The translations under genes and the position numbers were made by a program. Shown here one piece after another: positions 1 to 7,364 of a DNA stretch of 64,000 bases. The stretch lies in the NCBI RefSeq assembly GCF_900156095.1, contig NZ_FTMJ01000013.1:1-64000 (forward strand). Reading direction: 5' to 3'. Position 1 is the stretch's first letter. Every line of letters starts with the position of its first letter. The DNA comes from Aeromonas sp. RU39B (GTDB lineage: Bacteria; Pseudomonadota; Gammaproteobacteria; Enterobacterales; Aeromonadaceae). The notes under the pieces were generated by a model. It searched no databases, had not been told where the DNA came from, and saw only the letters and a list, made by a program, of their open reading frames with translations.

Positions 1-966
1 CTCCTTGCCGGCGAAGATTGCGAGCTCGTCCCACCAGGGGGGCGGTGGTCGAACGCTGGTTGTGTGCTTGGCCCCCAAAGAGCAGTCGCGTGGCGAGTCC
101 TCGATGCCCAATATTTCGGAGTGGCCCAACGGCGTCGCCGTGTGTTTGTTGTCGCAAGTGCTCGAGTGGGGTTCGATCCCGCAGCGGTACTTTTTGAGCG
201 CGAAGGCCTGCGCCGGGATTCTGCGCCGAGCCGAGAAACGGGCTCGGTCGTTGCCGCCCTTACTGCAAACGGCGTTGGAACGTGTGGTGCAGACGACAAC
301 CAAGGACAAGCAGGACAAGCAGGACATTTGATCCCAGCCGAAGCGTTCAGAATGGTGGCGTTTGGTGAATACGCCTGCGATGGCACTGCCAGCACTATGA
401 AGGCCAGAGACTACAAGGATGCTACCGATCTGGCTGTGATGACCGTCCACGGCACCCAAGACCCAGACACCAACACCGAGCTGGCGCATACGCTGGGCCG
501 CAATCAGGGGCAGGAAAATGCTGTTTTAGCCAAATACAACAGCATCAAAGACCACGATCAACGCGTCATATTCGCTGCCAACAACTGGGATGAGTTGGTG
601 CAGGTGAGACCTGTTGTGCCGGTGGCATTCAGCTCAAAGGACTGTGGTGGTGATGCGTCTGAGGACATGTCTCCGACGCTTAGAGCATGCGGACACGCCG
701 ACAGCCATGCCAATGCAGGCGCTCCTCCTGCGGTTGCTACAGCAATGGCAGTCCGCCGCCTGACGCCTGTAGAGTGCGAGCGTCTGCAGGGGTTTCCAGA
801 CTGCCATACCGATGTGCCATATCGCGGCAAGCCAGCAGCAGACGGACCGCGCTACAAGGCGATCGGCAATTCAATGGCCGTTCCGTGCATGGCATGGATT
901 GGAAAGCGTATAGCTCTGCACCTGTCTGAAATCAGCCTTCCCTGTGTTGATGAGGAGGCAGCATGA
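1..966 (+). CDS. C5 cytosine DNA methyltransferase, C-terminal part (5' end outside window)
   Basis: The frame is open from base 1, so the start lies to the left. The visible 321 residues begin in the middle of a Dcm-type methylase: a WSNAG-like segment, then RVLDAQYFGVAQRRRRVFVVA, split here as RVLDAQYFGV and AQRRRRVFVVA, the conserved block that follows the catalytic and TRD-proximal region. The far C-terminus has RRLTPVECERLQGFPD and YKAIGNSMAVP, which are motifs IX and X of m5C methyltransferases. The PCQ catalytic loop is not in view. The gene ends Glu-Glu-Ala-Ala with a TGA that overlaps the next ATG. In phages such enzymes usually protect DNA from host restriction. The target sequence cannot be read from the fragment. 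Confidence 0.88.
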   Translation, partial: LLAGEDCELVPPGGRWSNAGCVLGPQRAVAWRVLDAQYFGVAQRRRRVFVVASARVGFDPAAVLFEREGLRRDSAPSRETGSVVAALTANGVGTCGADDNQGQAGQAGHLIPAEAFRMVAFGEYACDGTASTMKARDYKDATDLAVMTVHGTQDPDTNTELAHTLGRNQGQENAVLAKYNSIKDHDQRVIFAANNWDELVQVRPVVPVAFSSKDCGGDASEDMSPTLRACGHADSHANAGAPPAVATAMAVRRLTPVECERLQGFPDCHTDVPYRGKPAADGPRYKAIGNSMAVPCMAWIGKRIALHLSEISLPCVDEEAA

Positions 967-1883
967 ACACAGTTATCAAATTCCCTGGTGCTGCCGAGCC
1001 AGCATCCAAACCCGTTAGCAGAGGGAGCAATGTGGATGAGAATGCGCGCACCGGCTTTCGCCTGTTTTATCGCAGCATGAAGAGTGCTGCGTGGTACCGA
1101 GACCTTGCCAAAAAGTCCGTAATGTTCCACCTCATCCTTGAGGTTGCCCATGAGCAACGCACAGTGCAGTTTGCTGGCAAGCGTATTCAGCTTACTCGAG
1201 GGCAACTGGTGTGCTCTGCAAGAAGCCTTGGGCAGGAGTGTGGCATCTCTGAAGATCAGGCGCGCAGGGCGCTGGAATACTTCAGGGAAGATGGCGCGAT
1301 CAGCTGCGTTGGGGCTCGCGGAAAGCACGGTTACACCATCGTAACATTGCTCAATTTTGACGCTTATCAGCGCGGATTATCGCAAATATTTAGCGCGGAA
1401 TATGGCGCGGATTCTGAGGCCGCACCAGAACAGGTGTTTGGAGGTGATCACCAAATCAGCGGCGCGGATTTACCTGCCGAATTACATGCCGAAGACTATA
1501 ACAATAATAACAATATAAAAGACAATACTGAGGGGGCATCAGCTTGCGCTGACACCCCAACAACAGCCGGCAAAACGAAATCTCCGAATACCCCCTATCA
1601 GACCATCGTGGATATCTATCACGAAGTGCTGCCAGAGATGCCTGGCGTTCGTGAGTTGACTGATGGCCGCAGGACCAAGATCCGCAACTTCTGGTCGAAG
1701 TTCAAATTCACTGAGCAGCGCTGGCGCAGCTACCTGACCCACATTGCGACGCATTGCCGCTGGATGTGCGAGAGTCGGCCTCGGCGCGATGGTGAGTCGC
1801 AGTGGAAGCCAAAGAACCTGGATTTTCTGATCACCGAGAAGTGCTACCTGGGCGTGAGGGAGGGCCGATTCAATGACGAATGA
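963..1883 (+). CDS. phage replication initiation-like protein (helicase loader/O-type candidate)
   Basis: A 306-residue protein whose ATG overlaps the methylase stop (ATGA) behind a GGAGG. Residues about 35-125 resemble a winged helix-turn-helix of the kind in phage and plasmid initiators (segment LTRGQLVCSARSLG followed by EDQARRALEYF and a GYTIV wing). The middle is an Asn-rich linker, and residues 210-306 form a conserved C-terminal block with FWSKFKF, RWRSYLTHI and PKNLDFLI, typical of phage proteins encoded just before DnaB. The ending overlaps the helicase gene by 11 nt. The likely role is origin recognition and/or loading of the downstream helicase. This is inferred from domain form and position. 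Confidence 0.7.
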   Translation: MNTVIKFPGAAEPASKPVSRGSNVDENARTGFRLFYRSMKSAAWYRDLAKKSVMFHLILEVAHEQRTVQFAGKRIQLTRGQLVCSARSLGQECGISEDQARRALEYFREDGAISCVGARGKHGYTIVTLLNFDAYQRGLSQIFSAEYGADSEAAPEQVFGGDHQISGADLPAELHAEDYNNNNNIKDNTEGASACADTPTTAGKTKSPNTPYQTIVDIYHEVLPEMPGVRELTDGRRTKIRNFWSKFKFTEQRWRSYLTHIATHCRWMCESRPRRDGESQWKPKNLDFLITEKCYLGVREGRFNDE

Positions 1884-3285
1884 GCTGATGGGCTATGTGC
1901 CACCGCACAGCTTCGAGGCTGAGCAGTCTGTCCTTGGCGGGCTGATGCTGCGCAGCGATGCGTATCACGACCTGAACCTGAGTGAGCAGGATTTCTACTC
2001 GCGGCCGCACCGGATTATCTACAGCGCGATCGCCAGCCTGATGGCGGCTCGCCAACCGGTTGACCTGATGACGCTCAATGCGCGCATCGAGGAGGACGGG
2101 GGGATCGAGGAAATTGGCGGAATGCCTTACCTGATTGAGCTGGCCAAGAACACCCCGAGTGCGGCCAACGTAGTGACCTACGGCTCCATTGTGCGCCAGA
2201 TGTCTGAGCGACGCTTTGCCATCGGCAAGCTGCAGGATGCCATTGAGGCGATGATGGAGCCCGGGTTCAGCAGCACCGACGAGAGGTTTTCAGCCATGGG
2301 TGCGCTGATCTCTGAGATTGAAACAAAGCGGGCTGGCGGCGTGGTCGGGCTGGCTGTGCCGGCTAGCGAGATCGTCAAGGAGTGGTGCGATCTGATGGAG
2401 GAGCGACTGACTCGCAAACCAGGTGAGGTAACCGGTTTTACGACCGGCATTCAGGGTCTGGATGAGCTGCTCTACCCAACTGGGATCAGCAAATCAGCGC
2501 TGATCGCCGTGGGCGCTCGGCCAAAGATGGGGAAAACTACGTTCCTGGCGGCGGTCTGCAACCATGTTGCACTGGTCAGGAAACAGCCTGTGCTGGCATT
2601 TTCGCTGGAGATGACCAAAGTCGAGTTGCTGGAGGTAATGCTTTCTCAGGCTGCTGGCGTGAGTGGAACTGATCTTCACTCTGCGTCAGACCAGAGCAAG
2701 ATGGACAAGGCCTATGCGGTTATTGCCGAGTTGGGTATGTCCAAGCTGCACATTGCCGACCAGCCAAGCATGAGCCTGCAGCAGATCTGCGCGGAGGCTC
2801 GGCGCTTGCGCCGCGAGTTTGGCCAGATCGGCATGGTGGCCGTGGACTATCTGACGCTGATGAAAGCCGAGAAGGCAGAGCGCAATGACTTGGCCTACGG
2901 GAATATCACCAAGGGCCTCAAGAACCTCGCCAAGGAGCTGCAGTGCCCAGTACTGATGCTGACCCAGCTCAATCGAGAGCTTGAGAAGCGCGCCGACAAG
3001 CGCCCTATGCCGAGCGACAGCCGAGACACGGGGCAAATTGAGCAAGATTGTAACATCTGGATTGGTCTGTATCGGGACGAGGTTTACAACGAGCAGTCTC
3101 CGCTAGCTGGCTTGATGGAGATGATCGTGCGCCTGCATCGTGGCGGCAGCACAGGCACTGCCTACGCCTCGTTCGGCAAGGGGGTGATGGGATCAATCAG
3201 CCAGGACGAGGTGGCACGCCGTACCCATCTGGCCGAAATGGATAGTGCAAAGGGCAAGGGCAAGAAAGGCGGATGGGATGACTAA
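1873..3285 (+). CDS. dnaB: replicative DNA helicase, DnaB family
   Basis: A 470-residue DnaB-type helicase. The N-terminal domain begins VPPHSFEAEQSVLGGLML, the classic DnaB opening. The RecA-like domain has a Walker A region GARPKMGKTTF, a Walker B region MVAVDYLTLM, LTQLNRELEKR, and the DTGQIEQDCNIW segment near the C-terminus. Length matches the family. It unwinds DNA at the phage replication fork and probably works with the initiator-like protein just upstream, whose gene overlaps it by 11 nt. The stop is followed by an AT-rich inverted repeat (AAATTTGG ... CCAAATTT, about 3291-3326) that may form a weak hairpin. Confidence 0.95.
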   Translation: MTNELMGYVPPHSFEAEQSVLGGLMLRSDAYHDLNLSEQDFYSRPHRIIYSAIASLMAARQPVDLMTLNARIEEDGGIEEIGGMPYLIELAKNTPSAANVVTYGSIVRQMSERRFAIGKLQDAIEAMMEPGFSSTDERFSAMGALISEIETKRAGGVVGLAVPASEIVKEWCDLMEERLTRKPGEVTGFTTGIQGLDELLYPTGISKSALIAVGARPKMGKTTFLAAVCNHVALVRKQPVLAFSLEMTKVELLEVMLSQAAGVSGTDLHSASDQSKMDKAYAVIAELGMSKLHIADQPSMSLQQICAEARRLRREFGQIGMVAVDYLTLMKAEKAERNDLAYGNITKGLKNLAKELQCPVLMLTQLNRELEKRADKRPMPSDSRDTGQIEQDCNIWIGLYRDEVYNEQSPLAGLMEMIVRLHRGGSTGTAYASFGKGVMGSISQDEVARRTHLAEMDSAKGKGKKGGWDD

Positions 3286-3350
3286 ATTTAAATTTGGTTT
3301 TGCACACTGGCGCATTGCCAAATTTTCCGTGATTTGATAGACAGCGCTCA

Positions 3351-3399
3351 GGGCTAACCACCCTGCTTTGACGGGCTAACCACCCAACGGGAACCACCC
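3351..3399 (+). repeat. three short tandem repeats GGG(CTA)ACCACCC
   Basis: The 131-nt gap after dnaB holds GGGCTAACCACCC twice (3351-3363 and 3373-3385) and a shorter copy GGGAACCACCC at 3389-3399. Start-to-start spacings are 22 and 16 nt. They sit just before a ribosome-binding site (GAGGACCTAACC) and the next gene. Position beside replication genes would suit iterons or an operator, but an RNA role is also possible because the GGG and CCC blocks could pair. Confidence 0.5.
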
Positions 3400-3416
3400 G
3401 AAACGAGGACCTAACC

Positions 3417-3701
3417 ATGACTACCCGAGATCTATCTACGGCGACCCAGACAGGGCGTGTGATTGCGATCATGAGTGACGGCAAGTACCGCACTCTGCGC
3501 GAGATCGAGCGCGAATGCTGGAGCCGTTTCCAGAAAGCCGACACCCAAGCCGCCATCAGTGCCCGCCTGCGTGAGGTGTGCTGCCACGGCTGGATTAAAC
3601 ACTCCCATCACGAGACTATCGACGGCGCACAAGTCTGGCGCTATCGCCTCGAGCCGTTCCCGTCATCTGCGGCCGTTGCCGTTAAGGCGGTGGCAGCATG
3701 A
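3417..3701 (+). CDS. small winged-helix-like phage protein, unknown function
   Basis: 94 residues, not recognised as a named family. Residues 10-75 read like a winged helix: RVIAIMSDGKYRTLREIERE, then AAISARLREVCCHGWI, then a beta-wing-like WRYRLEPF. Such proteins often act as small transcription factors or replication accessories. The start has a strong GAGGA site 7-8 nt upstream within GAGGACCTAACCATG, a leader repeated at two other genes in this prophage. The gene ends Val-Ala-Ala in a GCAGCATGA junction with the next reading frame. A DNA-binding role is a weak inference. Confidence 0.6.
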   Translation: MTTRDLSTATQTGRVIAIMSDGKYRTLREIERECWSRFQKADTQAAISARLREVCCHGWIKHSHHETIDGAQVWRYRLEPFPSSAAVAVKAVAA

Positions 3702-3871
3702 GAATTGTTACTGCCATCGCATCCGCACTGGCTGTCAGCGCACCGACGTGGTGCCTGCCTGCTGGATTCAAGCCGTCCAGTTCATACTGCCACCCCAATC
3801 CGCGCAATGACAGGGCCGCTGATCGCCAGCGCGCCGCAGCCAAGCGCCGCAACAAAGCCAAGCGGGGGTGA
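3698..3871 (+). CDS. small protein with N-terminal hydrophobic segment, unknown
   Basis: 57 residues starting at the ATG that overlaps the previous stop (GCAGCATGA). Residues 2-20 are hydrophobic with an AXA-like end, suggesting a signal peptide or membrane anchor, and the C-terminal third is strongly basic (KRRNKAKRG). Only 2 nt separate its stop from the next ATG, and its tail supplies the GGGGGTGAGG ribosome-binding site of the next gene. It is supported by tight packing rather than by recognised homology. Confidence 0.45.
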   Translation: MRIVTAIASALAVSAPTWCLPAGFKPSSSYCHPNPRNDRAADRQRAAAKRRNKAKRG

Positions 3872-3873
3872 GG

Positions 3874-4410
3874 ATGAGCAACCTGACAAAGGCCCAAGAG
3901 GCCCAATTCCGCGAGTTGGTGATCGCCAAGCACGGGGAGGTGTTCACCACCTCACGCCAAGTCGCCGAGCTGTTTGGTAAGCGACATGACAACGTGCTGG
4001 CCGCTATTGAAAACCTTGAATGTAGTGATGAGTTTGCAGAACTCAATTTTAAGGTTTGCTTTGAAAACAGTGGGTTACAAAACGGCAAGCCGTTGAAGTA
4101 TTACAGCCTAACCAAAGACGGAATGGTCTTCCTCGTGATGGGTTTCACTGGCAAGCAGGCCGCCCAGTTCAAGGAGCTGTACATCCTTGCCTTCAACTGG
4201 ATGGCCGAGAAGATCCGCACCACCCATGAGCTTACTCACTGGCAGCACGACTTCGCCCGCCGAGAGGCGGTGTCCGTTGCTAAAGGTACTGAGCATGGCC
4301 AAGGGCTGGCCCGCCGCCGTATCGAAAAGCATGCGTTGAGCCAAGAGCAGGCAGCCATCCACGCCAAGCTCCAGCTGTGCCTGAACCTGATCGGGGAGGA
4401 GGCAGCATGA
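3874..4410 (+). CDS. phage regulatory protein, Rha family
   Basis: 178 residues. The N-terminal two thirds match the Rha (pRha) pattern: VFTTSRQVAELFGKRHDNVL, then NLECSDEFAELNF, then YSLTKDGMVFLVMGFTGKQAAQFKELYI and AFNWM. Rha proteins occur in lambdoid phages and interfere with phage growth in hosts lacking IHF; their exact activity is uncertain. The ATG at 3874 is chosen over a GTG at 3868 because the GGGGGTGAGG site is at a better distance. The C-terminal part (EQAAIHAKLQLCLNLIG) is a helical tail. It ends with GCAGCATGA at the ninB start. Confidence 0.85.
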   Translation: MSNLTKAQEAQFRELVIAKHGEVFTTSRQVAELFGKRHDNVLAAIENLECSDEFAELNFKVCFENSGLQNGKPLKYYSLTKDGMVFLVMGFTGKQAAQFKELYILAFNWMAEKIRTTHELTHWQHDFARREAVSVAKGTEHGQGLARRRIEKHALSQEQAAIHAKLQLCLNLIGEEAA

Positions 4411-4850
4411 GCAACTTCCCCAAGATGTTCCTGCGTTCAGCCAACGTCCGCGACCGCGCCTGCCAGCTGGTAGCAAGCCTTCCGGTTGACCAGGATCGGC
4501 CGCTGGTCATCGAAATCAAGGAGATGACCCGCAGCCTGGCCCAGAACGCTCTGTTTTGGGCCGTCATGACCGACATTGCCAACCAGGTTACATGGCACGG
4601 CCGCAAGCTCTCCAAGGAGGAGTGGAAAATCGTCCTCTCCGCCGCGCTCTACAAACAATCCGTGGTACCGAATATTGACGGCACCGGCTTTGTGGCGCTG
4701 GGGCAGTCCACATCCAAGATGACCGTGCGCGAGATGCGCGATCTGATCGAGCTGGCGCAGGCTTTCGGCGCAGAGCAGGGCGTGCAGTTCGGGGATGAAT
4801 CCCGCCGCGGCTTCGACTGGGTGGCCAGCTATGGGAGGGCTGCGGCATGA
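4407..4850 (+). CDS. ninB: recombination protein NinB (lambda Orf family)
   Basis: 147 residues. The segment PLVIEIKEMTRSLAQNALFWAVMTDIA, read here as PLVIEIKEMTRSLAQNALF plus WAVMTDIA, followed by WHGRKLSKEEWKIV, is the hallmark of NinB. The family includes lambda Orf, a mediator that helps load recombinase onto SSB-coated DNA. The ATG at 4407 overlaps the rha stop behind GGGGAGGAGGCAGC. Together with the Ref-like nuclease and the PD-(D/E)XK protein downstream it forms a Nin-type recombination cluster. Confidence 0.88.
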   Translation: MSNFPKMFLRSANVRDRACQLVASLPVDQDRPLVIEIKEMTRSLAQNALFWAVMTDIANQVTWHGRKLSKEEWKIVLSAALYKQSVVPNIDGTGFVALGQSTSKMTVREMRDLIELAQAFGAEQGVQFGDESRRGFDWVASYGRAAA

Positions 4851-4939
4851 TTCGCCTGTTTTTATTTCTTCTGTCGCTGTCGCTGATGCTGGCACTCGCC
4901 CTGGCGGGTCTGGTTGTTATCAATGCGGGAGCGGCGTGA
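4847..4939 (+). CDS. 30-residue membrane peptide
   Basis: A very short frame (MIRLFLFLL then a Leu/Ala-rich run ending NAGAA) that is almost entirely one hydrophobic helix. Its ATG overlaps the ninB stop and its TGA overlaps the ATG of the next gene, so it fills the space between two solid genes exactly. This tiling is the main evidence that it is translated. Function is unknown. Confidence 0.4.
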   Translation: MIRLFLFLLSLSLMLALALAGLVVINAGAA

Positions 4940-5256
4940 TGAGCAAGACCAAGGCTGAGCGCCAACATCTATCAGACGTCGCCTCGCTTGGCTGCATTGC
5001 CTGCCGTAATGCGGGGCTGGGGCCATCACTCGCCGAGATCCACCACGTCCGCAGCGGGCAGGGTATGGCCCAGCGTGCAGAGCACACCAGAGTGCTGCCA
5101 CTGTGCCCACGGCACCACCGCGCTTGCTACCCCACCGGATTCCACGCCGCGCCAAAGAGCTGGCAGGAGGAGCACGGTACTGAATCCTCTTTGCTGGAGC
5201 AGGTGGCCCGGGAAGTAGCAGAGCTGCGCAAGAACACGATCGGGAGGGCAGCATGA
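4939..5256 (+). CDS. Ref-like HNH nuclease (recombination enhancement family)
   Basis: 105 residues. It shows LGCIACRNAG, then IHHVRSGQGMAQRAEHTRVLP, read as IHHVRSGQGM and RAEHTRVLPLC, then PRHHR, FHAAPKSWQEEHGTE and SLLEQV. These match the HNH core and C-terminal helix of the P1 Ref family, a RecA-dependent nuclease that cuts at displacement loops. Cys and His pairs for metal or zinc binding are in place. It takes the position that NinG often has in lambdoid phages. Translational coupling to both neighbours is by overlapping start and stop codons. Confidence 0.82.
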   Translation: MSKTKAERQHLSDVASLGCIACRNAGLGPSLAEIHHVRSGQGMAQRAEHTRVLPLCPRHHRACYPTGFHAAPKSWQEEHGTESSLLEQVAREVAELRKNTIGRAA

Positions 5257-5492
5257 GCGACAAGGTTGTCAGTCTGAGCGAGGTCAAAAAGGAGAGCGGC
5301 GCCAATGTCGTCGCCACCCTTGAGGAGATGCTGGAGAGCGCAAGGCGCGGCGAGATCGTCAACTGCCTGATCGTGACCGTGAATCATGATGGCACCTGTA
5401 CAAGAGCGGTGGCTAATGGGCATCAGCCGTTTAACCTTCTTGGCCAGCTCGAAGATGCCAAGGTCAGTTTTATGGAGAGCTACCTCGCATGA
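5253..5492 (+). CDS. hypothetical phage protein, 79 residues
   Basis: Not recognised. It begins MSDKVVSLSEVKKE and has a predicted helix (VATLEEMLESARRGEI) followed by a beta-rich stretch (NCLIVTVNHDGTCTRAV). No catalytic motif is seen. The start lies in a GCAGCATGAGC junction shared with several genes of this prophage, and the stop overlaps the next ATG, so it belongs to the same operon as the recombination genes. Confidence 0.65.
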   Translation: MSDKVVSLSEVKKESGANVVATLEEMLESARRGEIVNCLIVTVNHDGTCTRAVANGHQPFNLLGQLEDAKVSFMESYLA

Positions 5493-5896
5493 TTCACTTA
5501 TCAGCTCTCGACGCCGCACGCCTGTTGGACAAGCACCCCAAGGCCAAGCAGGCCGTTAACAAGGTGCGCAAGGCTGAGCAGTTCAACAACCTGCACAGCA
5601 AGGTGCTGGCCCAGCTGCATGGGCTGCCTGAGCCTGCCACTGAATTACTGTTCCACCCCAAGCGCAAGTGGCGCATGGATTTTGCCTGGCCGGTGCAGAT
5701 GATTGCGCTCGAAGTACATGGTGGCATCCACTCCGGTGGTCGCCACACTCGTGGCGCCGGATTCGTAGGGGACAGAGCCAAGATGAACGAGGCGACCTTG
5801 CTGGGCTGGACTGTCATTGAGGTGACGCCAGAGCAAGTGCAGAACGGCCAAATGCGGGAATGGCTTAACCGCGCCTTCTCGAACCATAACAAATGA
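5489..5896 (+). CDS. PD-(D/E)XK-like phage nuclease candidate
   Basis: 135 residues. The core KWRMDFAWPVQMIALEVHGG, followed by GGRHTRGAGFVGDRAKMNEATLLGW and TVIEVTPEQV, fits a PD-(D/E)XK fold like that of VSR/DUF559-type enzymes: an Asp in the RMDFAW strand, a Glu-x-x-Gly in the next, and a conserved RHTRG loop. In other phages such proteins sit among recombination genes and may resolve or trim branched DNA. The substrate here is inferred, not shown. The next gene starts 10 nt after its stop. Confidence 0.72.
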   Translation: MIHLSALDAARLLDKHPKAKQAVNKVRKAEQFNNLHSKVLAQLHGLPEPATELLFHPKRKWRMDFAWPVQMIALEVHGGIHSGGRHTRGAGFVGDRAKMNEATLLGWTVIEVTPEQVQNGQMREWLNRAFSNHNK

Positions 5897-5906
5897 GGAC
5901 CTATCC

Positions 5907-6518
5907 ATGAGCATCGAATTCCTGATCAAGATCCATGCACCCAAAGCGGTATCAGCCGAAGCCGATAGCCAGCGCCTCACGAAGTCGTGCGATGGCATCG
6001 GCCGCGATGAAGCATTGGCCGCACTGGCGCATGCTGAGCGCGCTCACCCCATCGGTGTGGCTGTGCTCAGAGCACGGCATCTGGGGGACATGATTGCCCT
6101 TCGCAAGCTTATCGCCGCCTATCCGCCGCGAGCCGTACTCAGCATGGCCGGCATGTTGTGCGAACCAGAGCGCATGCTGCGACTCTACAAACGCCATCAT
6201 CCGTATGGGCGCCGGGAGGCAAAGCGGGCGCGTGAGCTGGAGCTACAAGGGGACCATGACAACGCAGCACGGGTGCGCGCGCTCATCGAAATGCGGTGCC
6301 AGCGCGACACGGAAGGAGGGCGCTGCCCGGCATGCTCTGGCACCGGTGAGCTGACAAAGCCCAAGCCGCATGCCTGCCCGAACTGTCACTCTGGCTATAT
6401 CGCCTCACCGGAGTTGCTGACTACAGCAGAGCGCCAGGCCGAGCAGGAGCTGCAGCACTGCTACGGCGATGCCGTGAAGGAGTATCACCGCTATCTGGAT
6501 ATGGCTAAGGCGGCGTGA
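5907..6518 (+). CDS. zinc-finger protein in Q position, candidate late antiterminator
   Basis: 203 residues. A treble-clef/DnaJ-like zinc site is formed by Cys140-x2-Cys143 (CPACSGTG) and Cys157-x2-Cys160 (CPNCHSGY). The rest is helical and basic (YKRHHPYGRREAKRARELEL). Phage 82-like and other Q antiterminators combine helical domains with such zinc motifs, and this gene is the last before a terminator, a new promoter region and the lysis cassette, as Q is in lambdoid phages. Sequence identity to a known Q is not certain. The late region downstream carries several promoter-proximal terminators, which would need such a factor. Leader: GAGGACCTATCCATG. Confidence 0.55.
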   Translation: MSIEFLIKIHAPKAVSAEADSQRLTKSCDGIGRDEALAALAHAERAHPIGVAVLRARHLGDMIALRKLIAAYPPRAVLSMAGMLCEPERMLRLYKRHHPYGRREAKRARELELQGDHDNAARVRALIEMRCQRDTEGGRCPACSGTGELTKPKPHACPNCHSGYIASPELLTTAERQAEQELQHCYGDAVKEYHRYLDMAKAA

Positions 6519-6536
6519 GTGGGGTATTGCGATAAG

Positions 6537-6558
6537 GGCGCCCATGTGGCGCCTTTTT
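6537..6558 (+). terminator. intrinsic terminator after the Q-position gene
   Basis: Perfect 6-bp stem GGCGCC with loop CATGT, followed by TTTTT. It closes the early/middle operon 18 nt after the stop at 6518. Confidence 0.8.
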
Positions 6559-6587
6559 GATGTTTGTCACAAATTTAAATAATTCGC

Positions 6588-6615
6588 TTGCATTCGCACT
6601 GAGTGCGAATATAGT
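6588..6615 (+). promoter_or_regulatory. sigma70-like promoter with a 19-bp palindrome in its spacer
   Basis: TTGCAT (6588-6593), 16-bp spacer, TATAGT (6610-6615). The spacer is occupied by a perfect inverted repeat ATTCGCACT-G-AGTGCGAAT (6592-6610). A dimeric regulator bound there would block RNA polymerase. It lies about 75 nt upstream of the 211-residue gene at 6688. Confidence 0.65.
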
Positions 6616-6687
6616 TTGAGTTGTAGTCAACGCAAACCCAAGCAGCCCACCGATTGTCGGGAGGGAGCAGGGATTAGGAGAGACATC

Positions 6688-7323
6688 ATGACCATCAAGA
6701 TCATCACCCGCCTTGATTCAGGTATCGCCAGCATACATGCCGGTGAAAATCATACTCGGTATGAATGGGCAACTGGCCCCCGCAATCTGGTTAAGGCAAT
6801 GACTTTGCTGCCAGATCATCGCCGTCACATGATGGACGCCTATGGAAACATCGGGTGTGGTGGCAGCTGGATAGAGGTCGATGGCGTGCGCCTGTCAACA
6901 GATGACATGATGAAGTTTGAGAGTGTCTGTATGTATGCAGACATGAGCGCATCTGAGTATGACAAAATGTTCAGCATTCCCCGGAAAACTCGCACAGAGT
7001 GGGCGAAGGACATGCTGGATAAAATAGCGCGCATTCCAGGCCTTATCATCGACGCCATCACAGATAGCGCGGCTGTGGAGTGGATGGGTGAAAACTCCAG
7101 CTCACCCGATGGCGTTGAGGCGTATGCGTATAACGCTATGGGTATCAATATCAGCCATCAGTTGGCTGAAAAAATCCATCTCTCTATCACCCCTGCCAAG
7201 CCAACCAAGAAGCAGTCAGCTGAGATTAAGTCACTGTGGCGCGATGGCCGTAATGTGTGGGAAATATCCAAGCTCACTGGGATCGGTGAGTCAGTAATCC
7301 AGGCAATGGTTAAGCAATTCTAA
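6688..7323 (+). CDS. phage protein with C-terminal helix-turn-helix, unknown
   Basis: 211 residues; the ATG at 6688 is preferred because it has AGGAGA 7 nt upstream. The C-terminal 35 residues (KQSAEIKSLWRDGRNVWEISK, split as KQSAEIKSLW RDGRNVWEISK, then LTGIGESVIQAM) look like a helix-turn-helix. The N-terminal two thirds are not recognised. It follows the palindrome-bearing promoter, so it may be autoregulated, which is inference. Base composition is slightly more AT-rich than the genes before it. Confidence 0.65.
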   Translation: MTIKIITRLDSGIASIHAGENHTRYEWATGPRNLVKAMTLLPDHRRHMMDAYGNIGCGGSWIEVDGVRLSTDDMMKFESVCMYADMSASEYDKMFSIPRKTRTEWAKDMLDKIARIPGLIIDAITDSAAVEWMGENSSSPDGVEAYAYNAMGINISHQLAEKIHLSITPAKPTKKQSAEIKSLWRDGRNVWEISKLTGIGESVIQAMVKQF

Positions 7324-7331
7324 TAACAGGT

Positions 7332-7353
7332 GGCCGCCATGCGCGGCCTTATT
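7332..7353 (+). terminator. weak terminator-like hairpin
   Basis: GGCCGC-CATGC-GCGGCC stem-loop followed by TTATT, 9 nt after a stop codon and just before the next gene. The U-tract is short, so termination would be partial. Confidence 0.4.
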
Positions 7354-7364
7354 CCGGGGGTTAT

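Noticed and set aside
5-331. 108-codon frame overlapping the methylase fragment
   Set aside because: It is an out-of-frame shadow of the methyltransferase, which has clear motifs in frame 1.
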